Assembly (NCBI GenBank): GCA_003864495.1
Contig: PEDN01001358.1
Coordinates: 1 to 64,000 of the forward strand
Origin: Nemopilema nomurai
Taxonomy: Eukaryota > Cnidaria > Scyphozoa > Rhizostomeae > Rhizostomatidae
DNA length: 64,000 nucleotides
Direction of reading: 5' to 3'
A model generated the notes under the pieces. It searched no databases and was not told the DNA's origin. It worked only from the letters and a program-made list of their open reading frames with translations. Both the position numbers and the translations under genes were made by a program. This document shows positions 12,580 through 35,100 of this stretch, piece by piece (position 1 is the first letter of the stretch; every line of letters begins with the position of its first letter).

Positions 12580-13256
12580 GGTATGACCTTTTGCAAGTCT
12601 TGCAGTGATGCCCAGTGTCCCTTTCTCTCCAACGTATCAACATCCAACTCTTCGGTCCACTGCACACGCATCTTACCAGCAATGCACTTTCTTGCGCGCT
12701 TCAGAAACACTTATGCAACACTAAATCTTGATAAGATGGAAGCGGACACTCCTTGAAACTTTCGGTACTCCATTGTTTTCAACAAAGCGTTGATGTGACT
12801 AACACTCCCAGCATGTCCAATAGATTTTTTATTCTCAAAATGTTGTAAAAATGCTGACAAGCATGCCATTGAAGCCAAGTAATAGTCAATTTTAGCCCCC
12901 TCTATCCCTTCCAGCATACTGTGATCGTCCTGAGAGTACTGAATGAACTTGAGGGCACGAGAGCAAATCTGATTCGCGTGTGCTTTTGTGCGACCACCAC
13001 CAGTAGAGCTGCACATCCATTTGGCAAACGTCTCACTGAAAATGACCTCGTCGGGAATGATATTCGAACTACTAATAACATCGTTTGATTCGTCGATCTT
13101 CTTGTCACACGTGTTTTGCGGCGCAGCACCATCATCAATGACATCCTTCGGGTATTCGTCAAAATAAAAAAACCAAGGATGCGAATTCGTAACGTGCTTT
13201 CTGCAACTTATTTGACTACGGAAGCCTTCATGTTCGCAGTCACGTATAGGGCACTG
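12580..13256 (-). pseudogene. Zinc-finger-containing ORF of unknown (probably repetitive) family, interrupted by one stop
   Basis: The frame opens after a possible acceptor (TATTCCAG) near 13254. It begins with a finger-like pattern of Cys and His: C-x4-C-x10-C-x2-H-x4-H, followed by HPWFFYFDEYPKDV. An acidic linker leads to a helical region (RALKFIQYS, FLQHFENKKSIGHAGSVSHI), then KRARKCIAGKMRVQW and WASLQDLQKVIPFHIRRY. A TAA stop at 12711-12713 splits the otherwise continuous frame between SRFSVA and VFLKRARK, so it looks inactive unless the codon is read through or spliced out. The family is not one I can name with certainty. The regular conserved-looking pattern (Trp, Cys/His, basic patches) argues for decay of a real protein, possibly one from a mobile element, rather than chance. 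It abuts the Rep-like relic tail to tail. Confidence 0.45.
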
Positions 13257-16200
13257 GAATATTCAATGCACGTTAGCCACTAACATCAGCCTTCTCTTCA
13301 TCTTTGCCGCTCCAGGGACGCCTTTCCATCGCAATACCATCGAAGACATCTTCAAAGTTTGTTGTCAAGCCTAGAACTTGTAGCGCTATAAATAGGCCGT
13401 AACTTCTCCGGGGACATAGGAACTCCGTGTTGCTTTTTTGCGTGGACGCGTGATTAGGTAATACAAATGAGAAAGGAAATCGGCCCAAAGGTACTTAGCG
13501 CACGCAGAACGAAGGAACGTGGGAACGTATATTCAGATTCATGTTGGAATGTATAGGAAAAGCGAGCGAACGGAGGCCCGCAGTTCCCAAAACGGCTCGG
13601 TAGCAACATATGCTCATGTTGATGAGATGTTCACAACAAAAAGGCACAAAGAAACAAAGGGACAGTTCCCTTGGACCAGAGGACCTTTCTTGGTACCGTT
13701 GTTCCATTTAAAAGGATCTATGGAACATTAGCCTAATGCCAGCAATTTCTTACGTGTCCATTTTGGGCACCCTTAAGGGCATCTCTACCGGGGAGAAACA
13801 TATTATGGTTGCATTGGCATGGGGGACCCCCTAAAATGACAAAATGAGGCACAAAACATTCACACTTTTGAACAAACGGAAACACAAAGCTTCAATGAAT
13901 TGTCTCCAAATTTGGGAAGTACTGATGATGATGTTAGTGGTCAAATCATATATTACTGGATTCTCCTACAGCATATGAACGTGGCAGAAGCAGAAAAGAG
14001 ACTTCGAAACAGGCTGTCTGTGTTGATAGTAATTGCAAGTACAGAATTGACCATCCTGAGAGAAACAAACATCGGCTTATTCAGCAAGGCAGAAGTAGAA
14101 GAAAGGTCCATGAACTTGTTGCTAGTCAACGCCTGTTATCTGCGAAGGAAAAAACCTTCAGAAGATTTGCAATAAGTCAACAGGAGAACACGAAGCTCCT
14201 AATAGTCCTTAAATGAGCCGAAATCCCGTGATGAAGCGAAAACCTTGCATTCTAAATCTGTTATTTTTAGGCATTTGATTCAACACAGCTGCTGCATCCG
14301 CAAATTGAGAAATAGAGCAAATTCATTCATTTCAATTCCTCTCTCCGTCATGATATGCTTTTACGTTTTTTTCTAGCCAAAAACACTAACTTTAAAACTA
14401 GCATTTATGTCGATTTTTACTTGCAATTATGTCAAGATTGTATTCAACTGGGCTTTGCCTACACACCACGTGTGAAGATCTATTGAATAGAACGTGAAAC
14501 ATTATAAATAAACCTTTCAAGAGAAACTTAGTAGATAGAACTGTTTACGAATTCCATATGCTCCGATTGTGTGCGTATTAAGCAGCTGGCAAGACAGATG
14601 CATCTAGTTGGGCTCTTAAGCGTCGTCGGAAAAAGTGGCCTTGGCCCATATGTTCGCACTGGCATCGGGAGCGAAACTCAGAGACAGTTGAAACTGTGTG
14701 ATGGGAAAAGCTGAGAACGTTTGGAGCTTTTTCGCAAGTGCCATCCGATAGCGTGGTAAATCAAACAGAGCTCGTGGAATGGAGAGAACTCTCCAAAGAA
14801 CTAGACGGGAAACAAGAGACCTGAACTTATAATATCATAAGTGCAACATAAAGCGAATGAATACTACACTGAAAGTTGTGCTTCTGTTTGCACCATTTAT
14901 GTATGAAAGTTATGTTTAAATCTACATTTAAAAGACGTTATCATCTTTTTAACTTAACATATCCTCCGTTAAGAAATGAGGCCACAAGTAACTTTAAGTT
15001 AACCTCATTCGAGCATAACTTGGTTTCAACATAAAGCAGTGCAGGCAAAGAATGTTTTGTACGAAGGCGGGAAGAAGCGAATATGGAATAGTGTGTACGA
15101 GGCCAGAGCTTTTGTCAAATCGAGGGCATGAACACTCTAGTTGCTAGGAAACAATTGTGAACACTACTTCCAGGTGAATCAACATAAAAAAATTACGGGG
15201 TTAATTCTTCCTGCTTTGATGGTTTCATTTCTTGAGATTGTCTTTTATTTACAGCCAGATGAGATAAACAACAACAAGCCCGACCTCTTCCATAATTTGC
15301 ATCAACGTCTTTAATAAGACACCTTAAATTTCGTTTCATTTGAATCTGGGAAAGTGTAGGAAAGAAAAAAAGATAAAGTGGCTTAATGTCATCTTTATGA
15401 GCGTTGAGAAGAGGTCCGGCAAAGTTTTGTGAATTTGAGCTGTTTTCAAAAAAATCTTACACTTCAAAAAGCTCATAACTGGATAAGAAAATTAACATGC
15501 GAATCTATCATGTTAAAAAGACATGAATGAAATAAGCCTCGGGGTTTTGTAACTATGATAAGCTTATTGCTGAAAGAAAAGTATTTTTGCATTGCTGCAA
15601 ATAGAAGAGAATCTTTGTTAGAATGCCTTTTTATTTTGGGGGTGATTCATTTTGACTCGTATTGAGAAGCTTGAAATAATTAATTTAATCTAGGCTTTAG
15701 CTTCAGAGGTTAAAAATAATAAACCAAACCTAAAAATCAACTGAAAATTGGAGATGACTACATGCAGCAGTGGCCAGGGCTTTCTACATCCTATACAATT
15801 GCTAATGGGAAATAAGACAAAAAAGTTAAAAGAAAACATTGGATTGATTAATTAGGTACAAGAAGAGAGGTAAAGCTAGTGAAGGAGTAGTAAATTCAAT
15901 GAATGAAGTTGCCTCTTGTTCTTCCATACAAAACCCTTGAGTAAAAATTCTGCAAGACAATAGTATAAGATTGCTTACTACTTGTCTCTAAGGGTCTTGC
16001 TTGCTCCAGTGACATAGCTTCCAAAATTCTTCTGGCAAATCTGTAGCATTCAGAACACCCGGCCAGCAAAAATCCAGAAGGATTAGCAATGCCTGATTTT
16101 CGAAACTCGCTTCACTTTGGCTGGAAGCAAGGGAAACAAAAGTGTCCTCGACAAAGTGACTTTGCGATTACTATTGAGAAAATTTAAGTAAGAAAAACGG

Positions 16201-16899
16201 ATGACCAACTGATTAAACTCATTATGATTGAACTGATTAACTTCTTAGTCACAATGTAAAGAAATTACTTTCACTAAAATAACAAGCATTATTTTGTTAT
16301 AGGGAAAAGAAACCCTGTTTAAATGACGCAGAAGAACCTCTTCTAGAATATGCAAATGGTCATCAATTTAAAGATAGATAAAAGGAATGAAGCACAAAAC
16401 TTCTGATAATGAAAATCAAAAGCTGCTAATAACATCTTCTAAATTCCTGCTTTCTAGCATCTACCAAATGAATGTAATAGTTTTCCATTACCTATACAAA
16501 AAGACCTAACTTCAATTTTTAAGGAATAGCCAAGACACGTAACAAGAAATTCATCAAAAAGCAGGTGTCTTCCACAGGCATCAACCTTGCCTTGACAACA
16601 AAATTTGATTGTCAAAGTTATGCCAAAAATGACAACTCACAACCACTCTAGCTATTCATACAGTTAGATCTTGCGTGTCCAGGTGTCTCAATGTCACACA
16701 ATTTGCCCTCAAACCTCTGCTTTTCGTGAGCAACGGTCTTGCATTTAAAAAAATGCTATTATACACATTTAATAAGATATTTTGCTGAGATATTCACACG
16801 TTTTTACCTTCTTTCACTATGTTTAGCACAGTACTAAAGGAAGTGATAGCACGAATTTGTGCTCTAAACGAAATAAACTACTTAAATGCGATAGATAAA
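13257..16899. other. Non-coding intergenic stretch
   Basis: AT-rich sequence without a supportable gene. ORFs of 60-90 codons near 13.3-14.2 kb show no domain-like pattern and no conserved splice sites that would link them. Confidence 0.5.
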
Positions 16900-17035
16900 T
16901 TTACTTCATAGGCAACAGGATTTCTTACGAAGAATCACAGAGAGTGCGGAAAAATAACAGACCCGAGCGGGACTCGAACTCACGACCCCTGACTTTGTAC
17001 GCCAAGTGCTCTAGAGTAAATCTACTTATTGGTGT
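16900..17035 (-). repeat. tRNA-derived SINE copy
   Basis: Read on the minus strand it contains a tRNA-like half: TAGAGCACTTGG, then GGGGTCGTGAGTTCGAGTCC. The latter holds a polymerase III B box (GTTCGAGTCC). This runs into CCGCTCGGGTC and a non-tRNA tail (TTATTTTTCCGCACTCTC, then TTCTTCGTAAGAAATCCTG). The same body occurs at 20369-20446 and the tail again at 41322-41346. The 5' end (A box) is truncated or diverged. It is not a functional tRNA because the acceptor stem is not completed. Confidence 0.8.
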
Positions 17036-17639
17036 AAAATACCGAGGTCTCTAGATGGACGCTGAAATGGAACGTTATGTCTGCTATTATCCTTGGAGAT
17101 ATTTTGAAAAACATTTTTGAGGTATTGGGTATTGAGAACAATATTTGATAACCATTTTAGAAACCTGGTTATGATCTAAATATCATAAATAGAAACCGAA
17201 TTTTGTGAACGCTTACTATAAGGTTCATTTCGCAGTTGGCATTCAACGAAGCTTGCTCTTCTAAAATTTAGATTTAAACTGGAAAGAAATTTTTTTAATT
17301 TAAACCAAGATTGCAAAACTTATGACCATACACTTTGAAGAACATAGCAAATCTCATGATATCGAAGATAAAGATAAGTTAAAGCAAGAAAGAGTTACTG
17401 ATGGAAAAGGAGACCGTCTAGGCTGCTGCCCGTCTATAATATTACATCTGATTTAGCACCTTTAGGGATAAAAATTTCTAGAAACCAAAACGAATCAATA
17501 CCGAAAGAGGTAATTTTTTTGTAAAAGCCACTAGTCTAATTGATTAATAGTCTATTCAATACAAAATATTGCACAGCAGGAGCTGGTTAGGCATTTAAAA
17601 ACAACATTCTTAAGTGTCTAATCTTTCTTTTTGTGTTCA

Positions 17640-27168
<9,529 letters not shown>

Positions 27169-29185
27169 CTATTTCCTACATTTTTGAACAACAAGAAAAG
27201 ATGGCACTGCAATTGGGCTGACTGCAAGAATTACACAACCAACTGATACAACAAATGCAGCAACAACTGGGACAGCCACCACTGTACCAGCTAACACGCC
27301 AGATCTTAGAGCCACTCTGACAGCTGGCTTGTTAGGTGATAGGTTGTACTTGCAACCAAAGAAGCTGTAGCGACTATAGTGGTCACCAAAAATTCCTCCT
27401 CTCCTATGCTTTTTACCACACCTATAGCAAAAGTCTGTGTAGCACCTAAAACAAAAATATCCCTTTGAAAAACAAATCAGAAGGATTATAAAAAAAATTT
27501 AGAAGGATGAAGAATGTTCTGAAGCCCAAGAATCTATATTTCTCATGCAACATCTCATGAAGATCTCATTCAAATAAAAAAAGCCATAATCTTCCCAATT
27601 TAATGTTCCTTTACTCACATGAATCTACAAAAAAAATTTGCCAATCAAAAGCCCAGTTCTAAAGCTACAAAAACATACTTGTTTCATTCTTGAATTGTAA
27701 AACATCTGGTAAAATGACATTCTTTGTTGTATCATTTTCATTGGAAATCAGGTTAGTAGGAACAAACAAGAATAAGTTGTAAAATTCTGCAATATAGAAA
27801 CCAAGTAAAATAGTATGTCTCTAAACATAGACCTGACCAGGGAAATCCATGAAAATGAAAGCAAATACAAAAAGAAACACCTTTTTGGTAGAAAAACAAG
27901 GGGACTTCCCTGGGCAGTTAAATACAAACCTGGAGCAACACATGTGATCACATCCTGATATCCGCTCAATAAAAAATTTGCACTGAGGGCATTTCACTGC
28001 GTTAGCATTTGATTTCCCTCTACCTTTTGCCCAGACCTTCAATGCCTTTTGTCCTTTTCCAACTACATCCTTCTGGAATTCCTTGCAGGTTAGGCCATTG
28101 TGCCATGGTGCATGGCATGGAAGACACCACCGCAACCCACAAGATCCACATTTGTGATGAATAGGCACCTCATCTGGCTCTAGAAAGCTCTGGACAATAT
28201 TGCAGCCTGGACAAGTTTTAATCCTTGGATTATTATCTGCATCAACTCTGTTTTTAATTAGAAGATGCATCCATTCACCACAGTGCAGCTCAATTTCTCC
28301 ATCTGTTAGTGTTCGTGTGCAAGCATCTCCTGGACACTTCAGAATGATGAAGCCTTCAATAACTTTAGTTCTAAGGTGCAAATGCATACACTGTTTGCAG
28401 AAAAGCCCAAAGCATGAATCACAATACACTGAAAATTCTTCGCTTTTCGGTGTTTGAGTGTAGCAGATAAAACAACCAAATTCTTCTGCTCCTCTTGCAC
28501 CTGACAATACAGAGAACATCTCATCATAGTCACTTGAATCTGACCTAACAGATAGTGAGTCTAGTTCAGGCAAAGCATAAGAAGCTTCTTGCTTTGATAG
28601 AGAATTATTCCTCCTCTCTTGATGGGATGGTTGGGGTGGTGGTGTGGGTGGCACTGGTATGGAGACTTGAACATGGTTATTATTTTCTGGTGGCATGATT
28701 GTAGCATTTTGTGCATCATCTGAATTATAAGTTTCTTCAGCTTTCACACCCACCTCATTTTCTAAACTCTTAACGACATGAGGCGATATTGCTCCATCGT
28801 CAATGCTTTTTTGGCTTGAATAAGAACTTGCAATCTTTTCGCACGTGCCCTGACCAACTTCCTCCAAAACATCTCGTGTACCATGCTGTTCAACATCTTT
28901 CCCACGAAAACAACCTTCGTCGTGCTGCTCAGGGCCTCTGCAATCAGATACTTTGTTTCCCGCAGATACATCCGGGCGAAGGTAGCTTGGTTCTTTATCT
29001 TGGAATATTCTTGGTAAGGCCACTGATGATTCGGAACCAACAATATCCGCATTGGAAAACCTCGAGGCCACGGTCGGGCCTGGCTGTTCCGGAAGAGACA
29101 AACTTAGCGATCTCTTGAATACTTTTTGCTTTCGTCTCTGGTGCGGCAAAGAAGCAGCCCGCCTCAGTAATCCATAGTCTCCCAT
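27169..29185 (-). CDS. RNF217: RNF217-like RBR E3 ubiquitin-protein ligase, 2 coding exons, 510 aa
   Basis: RING-in-between-RING E3 that would pass ubiquitin through a catalytic Cys, membrane-anchored by its C-terminus. Exons: 27930-29185 and 27169-27445, joined in phase 2 (CCSR). The first ~235 residues are low-complexity with a proline block (PVPPTPPPQPS). RING1 starts at CFICYTQTPKSEEF; IBR carries CPGCN, CGSCGLRWCLPCHAPWHNG and TCKEF; RING2 reads KCPQCKFFIERISGCDHMCC followed across the junction by CYTDFCYRCGKKHRR. The segment FGDHYSRYSFFGCKYNLSP and a C-terminal hydrophobic stretch of about 40 residues match the RNF217 arrangement, where the family has a transmembrane anchor. The start ATG at 29185 begins the only long frame. 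RNF19-type or other RBR ligases are less likely because of the tail match. Confidence 0.88.
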
Positions 29186-29902
29186 TATTACCCAACAAGC
29201 TTCTGAGCCCCTTTTGGAACGAACGAATTAACCTTTAGTGCTTAGTAAATTAAATTTTGTAGAGCTAGGACGAATGTCGTGATGATTTCTTCACCCTAAA
29301 AATATCCAAATTCAGTCGAGAAGACAGACTTCGCAAAAATCGATACGTGAACCATTCAAAACGATATCAATATGCCATATTCTGTATTTCCATCGATCAA
29401 AGACTACATATTCAGCAAATGTGCCAGAGACCATCCATGTTTTGCTGCTGCCTCCACTTCCCGACGAACTTATACGAAAATAATCAACATTGGACTTACG
29501 TCAATACATACTATTACCCAGGTCTCCAATCCTCGCATGACGTATGCTGCAATTTTTGTCCTTCGTATATAACAGAGCTGTCTCAGCTATCAAAACATGC
29601 TGACCTGTTAGTTAATTTTGACATGTACTTTAGGATCAAGACAAGTTTGCCTTCGAAATGCTTAGACGAAAGCCCCAGAAATTTATTACGAAATCCTAGT
29701 ATTGAGGCTGTTACTGGGGAGCCCCCTATAATTGTCGAACTGCAGTAGTTTTTTCTTTATGACGGTGAACTGAATGAAAAGCAATTTATTTGGCAGGCCC
29801 CTAATGTAAATCTCATCCCAACAGCACGGTGCTGGTTTTCTTTTGAAATTTGGTTGGCATGATTGAAGCCCTGTTTAACCATAGTTTGACATACTTGCGA
29901 CA
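29186..29902. other. 5' flank of the RNF217-like gene
   Basis: No gene recognised. Presumed promoter and 5' UTR of the minus-strand RNF217-like gene. Confidence 0.5.
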
Positions 29903-30284
29903 TACCGTAAATCCTCGAATTGCCCCCCCCCCCCCCCCTCGAAAAAGCAACCCCCTCGAATAAGCCCCCACCCTAGAACTACACATTTTCAATAAGCTCC
30001 CCCCCCTCGAATAGGCCCTCCTTGATTTGTTGGTTTTCGACTCCTGAGGTTGCCTTTGGCATTTTAGTGAATTACCAGAAAACTTTATATTTTTGTTAAT
30101 AATTTAATCAAATGTTATTTTATACTTAGATTATTTTTTTATTAAGAAAAGAAAGAAATTTCCAAAATTATCTTTGATGTGGCATGTTTCAGGTAATTTT
30201 ATAAGCCCCCCTCCCCTCGAATAAGCCCCAATCCAAAATTTTAAAATAATAAACCCTCAGGGGCTAATTCGAGGATTTACGGTA
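29903..30284. mobile_element. MITE-like non-autonomous DNA element with 19-bp TIRs
   Basis: A perfect 19-bp terminal inverted repeat, TACCGTAAATCCTCGAATT at 29903-29921 and its complement at 30266-30284, bounds 382 bp. If the outer TA is the target duplication, the element proper starts CCGTAAATCC and has a TA duplication, as in Tc1/mariner-type insertions. The interior is non-coding and carries repeated C-rich blocks of the type CCCCTCGAATAAGCCCC near both ends, plus an AT-rich centre. No transposase is encoded. A related fragment lies at about 2078-2145. Confidence 0.8.
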
Positions 30285-32189
30285 CTTTTGAAACTCGCGA
30301 ACTTGCGGACAGAAATAGCAATATTCTTTGCTGAATATAACTGGAAGCATACAAATGCCCTTTCCGATTTTGTGTCAATCTCTTGCCGCTTGCCCTCACA
30401 TTGCGCAATAAACGGTGGAATTGACCACCGGAGAGGTGGATGAATGTGAGTCGATGGATTTTTGCTTATGCACCTTTTAGCCAAGTCGCTCTTCAACAAT
30501 AGATCTGGTTTTCTTGAGCCTTCTTCAGCTCCATTCTTGATTAAAATCGCTGCCATTAATTGCAAAATAATTTTCCGCAAGTAAAAATATAATTCTAACT
30601 TTGCAACTGCTAAAACAGCATCGTCTCATTCTGTTGTGTTACTTCAATATGCAGAAGCGCATTAGACAAAACATCGCTGCCCAACAAGTGTCTATATATA
30701 TAATCGACAGCTGCAACAGTGCCTTTTTAAACACAAGCTACGAAGCGTATTTCGAGACGAGCATCAAGCTAGGACATGCAAGAATAGAAACGGCAAGCGG
30801 GCAGGTACGAGCCAGGTGTTAGGAAAAGAAAACAGAGAGAAACCGCTTGGCTCCATAGTCAAAGGGATCATCTTTGACAATTTCGTAGCTCCTAATGAAT
30901 AAAGGCATAGAAGAGTTTGTGAAAATTTTCGCCTGTTTCTTTATGAGAAAAGGAGGTTTGCTGCGAGTTTTAGTTTAAAACTTGATTGGTTTGATCGGAG
31001 CCCTGTTTCAAAGCTTTTCTGGCGATGATATGAGCAGCAAAAATCAATATTCTTTGTTGACTGTAACTGGGACAAGCGATTAAATGACGCTCCCCAGTGT
31101 CTTGCTGGTTGCTGTCACATTGCGCAATAGACTTTGGAACGACGGAATGGATATAACACGGAAGGCTAACTGCGGCATTATAGATTGTCACGCATGTAAG
31201 CGAGGCTAGATTTCTAAAACGAGGCAAAGAAAGCTAGAAGCTGAGGATGTAGTTTTTTTCAGAAGGCTTGATTAATAAGGAGAACACTGCTTATATCGTT
31301 CCCAAAAAATTTTCAACATGGCCGAGGAATCGAAAAGAGAGCAATCAAAAAAGTTACCACTGTGCGGAAATTAATCTTAGAAACAATAATTTGAGGAATT
31401 CGGAGCTGTTTCCACTCTGTAGAAGAACAGACAATTGGTCCTCTCATCTGGACTATACTTCGCCTTTTGCTTCTCAAAACAATGTCTGCCTAATGTCCTT
31501 GGATATAATATGTTCTCAATACTTTTTAGTCCACTTTTACCGAACAATACCTATTCCACGCATGCTTCAAGGAACATTTAAAGACTTCTCTATAGGCAAA
31601 TTTCTTTTCGACTGCTTGAAACGTGTTGTTTTCTACGTTCTACAAGAGCCAAAAGGCCTGGGACTTCAGCGTTCCATTAGCTAAAGAACAATGTGCTGAA
31701 ACTGTTCGAAGACACGTGACATTTTTGGAAATTCAATCGAAGTAAGCTTTTGATTCACCGATGCAGGTCATAACAAATTATTGCCAACGCTGATATGATA
31801 ACCTTGCATTCCTGCCCACAGTGCATATTACACTTCTTCCGGTATATGCATTGCAAGGGAATTACTATCACCGTGTGCATCAACAGCAACCATACATCAA
31901 CAGATAATGCGCTAGTGATCATTTCGTTAAAAAATTGCAACAAAATCAGACTGAGAAGACCGCGGCCCGAGTGAGCAGATATTCCCTGCGCATTTTGCTA
32001 TAGACTTTACAAGCAGAAATCGGGGTTACCAAAATAAGGCAGGATCCTGTAATCATATGACCACAGCAAATGCCACAAAATCACCAGTCAACAGGATACC
32101 TACTAAATATAATGACCAAAAAATCTCAAAATACATTATCACATTCCCTAATTGTGTACATAGATCTAAAAGACGGACTGCCCACGTCG
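30285..32189. other. Non-coding stretch downstream of VPS53
   Basis: No supportable gene; ORFs of 60-138 codons lack recognisable features. It includes the presumed 3' UTR of the minus-strand VPS53 gene. Confidence 0.5.
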
Positions 32190-35100
32190 CTACAAAATTT
32201 GCTTCTTTATCAATTTTTCCAGTCGTTTGATCCTACTGGACTCTTGTTCCGCGTTTCCTGATTTCGATTCTCCGGCTCCGGAGGCTCCCACTGATATTCT
32301 ACTTCTAAAAAGTTCAAGCATCGAATGCTGCTCGGTTCGCTTCAGGCCCTGAAAATGAACACACGTTGCTGGCATTAACATTGACGGGAGACAGAATTTC
32401 GATTCATTTATATTCAGAACTGCATCCTTCAGAATTTACAAACCCTTTCCTTCGAAACATAAGTAGGTGATAATGCCATTTGATGTCTACTGATAAATTT
32501 GCGATTCAATATAGTGTCACAAAGATGGCCCAAAACACGGGGAGACAGATTGCACTGAACATAGAGAGTTAATATTCTTGCTAATCAAGGTTTCGATCAA
32601 TGTTAACGTCCTTTATCTCATTTGACGATTTCTAGTACCTTAATTTCACTTTCTTTGTTTCCCTCTCCCACGTTTGTGTCTAGACTGCAAGCTCGCAGTT
32701 ACTTATCCCCGCCTTCTACTTCGCAGGTGCCCTAAGCCTTTGGTGTTTTCTTTTCAACGCCAAAAGACGAGACGATTTATATGTCATAATGAATGAACTT
32801 TCACAATAACTCTAGGAAAAATTACAATATAGTCTAGTCGATGCACAAAAGGCTCTTTCTACCATCCATTTTCGTGCTTTATCACAAAACCTAGACGTCC
32901 AATTGCTTTGTAATTCAAAGACATTATTGAGACATGATGTGACACGGAAAGATGTGAAGATGCGACATGATGTCTTCAGTTTGACTGACTTACTGTGTGG
33001 TTTCACTAAGAGGGAATATAGCAAGTCTCACCTTCATTTCGAGCAACTTTTGGAAATTCGCAGTGTCTGAATCGTTCAAGAGCTTGATGTAATTCTCCAC
33101 GAACCCTGCGGGGGGATCATGGGGCGACATGACCACCTGAAGGAGCAATGAATCACCAGGTTAGCAAATGCGAAGAATCAGATTAAAAAGGTTCTCACTA
33201 AAATAACGTATTCATATTCAAATAATGATTGTAAATGTGAATAGGATGCTGTGTACCTTGAGGATCATTTCTGCCTTGGACATCCCTTTGGCAACAATCT
33301 TAGTGAAACTGCAAAAAGAAAACAAATTAATACCAACTGCTAGATCGATTCACTAGATGCATGCACAGGCCTAAATATTGGGCAAAATTCTAACTCTTAT
33401 AAACCTTCTTCGACTCTGAAGTCACTACTTTAGCTAAATGTCTGGAAATTCTTGTTTAATATGTGGTGCAAATGATTAAAATTAAGTTTGCGGATTGAGT
33501 CGTGAAGTCAACCTTGCCTAAGATTAGCGGATTCTTTTCAGTACGTTGCATGAATTTAATTTAAGAAATTTGTTTAGCAAACCATTTGATAGCTCAACGA
33601 ACTTTCTACCAACAAATGAAAGGACTTTTATGTAGAAATTTTATGAAACGATTTGCACACTTTTGCCTACAATAGAGAACGTTTTGAAAGCTATCAATAC
33701 TCGATTTCGATTATTGGTATACAAATCATTTCTTCTTAAAAACCTTTGATTAAATATATAAAGGGCCACCTTTATTTCATTGAGACTTTCAACATAGAGA
33801 TATCAAATTTTCCAAATTTTTGTTTTATACAAACAAACACCGGATAAATGACAAATATCTTTCGATTAAAAGCCATGAAATAGAATAGCCGACATGAAAG
33901 GAGCATTTGATGAGAGGTATGGGTCAACGGTGCCTCCAAACTTGTTAGCAGTAGACTAGTTTGACGATTATACTGGTTCTCATAAGTTGGGGTCAAAAAG
34001 TGTTACCTTGCTGGTGGTTTCCTTTGCACTTGGGAGCCAAGTGACGTGAGTTCGAGTAACACAGTCTTCAAAGAGTGAGTGTCCAGCAGAAGCTAGGAGA
34101 AATCACAAAAAAATCATTGCATCAGGCAGATCACTGTAATCATTGACAGACTATGCAACAACTGTTTCTGTTCATAAAAAGTATTTACAGACTATGCAAA
34201 AACTTTTTCTGTTTATAACAAGTATTTACAAAGTATGCAAAAACTATTTCTGCTAATTCTTGCAATTGTGAAGTTCTGTGCCATGAAGGCAATAGATTAC
34301 AAATTTACAAAGTCGAGATTTGTTAGAACTGATTCGATTAGGGTTTCATGGCCAGTGCAACTTGAAGTTGGTCGAAACCAAGAAGCAGTAATGGGAGGCA
34401 AACCATGTTGAGGAAATCACACAAAGAAAGACTTGTATAGAGAGAAGGTCGTATATCTTAGCCTTTAATCCAACTTATTTGGATTAAGCCTTCTATCAAT
34501 GTCATAGTGTGTGAGTCACAAGCCGCAACTATGAGGGCATGAAAATGAATTAAAAATATTAGTATATGAGAAGATTCAAGAGCTGCTGCAATCAAAGACA
34601 GGGGGCCTATTTGCTGCAATCAAGCAAAGAGAACATTACACCGCAAATATGCAGAGGGAAATAACAAAACTCTATTGTATTTGTATTTGTTTCTTTCATT
34701 AGTTTTTAGGACACTGAAAATCTTTATGCTTATCAAACAGTGACCTGGTCCTTCCCCTCGATGTGACCACACCCCGTGATCCCCTATGCCTGGAATTACA
34801 GAAAGCTGGCCACTCTCCTCACTCTGGGGGAAAGTTTGGTCATGCAAGAGACTCGAGCCACAAAACATTGAGTCTGTAGTCTAACAACAGAGCCATCCTA
34901 ACAAAACTCAATCAGACATCTAATTGTAAAAACAATTTCTGCAAGATACTTCTCTTTTAGGCCTGTCTAAAAGCAGCTTTAGATGACAGTTAAGAGTGTG
35001 TTACGGTGAATTCAGGAGAGACAATGAGTTCGAAAAGCAAGCGTTAGATGAAGCATGGGATCTGATGAAATACCTGCTCAGCTCCTATCGTCGAGATCGG

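Noticed and set aside
16975..17035. A possible functional tRNA gene
   Set aside because: Only the B-box half is tRNA-like; no acceptor stem or complete A box, and the sequence continues into a SINE tail shared with two other loci.
28789..29118. Plus-strand frame over the RNF217-like N-terminus
   Set aside because: Shadow of the minus-strand coding exon; no independent support.
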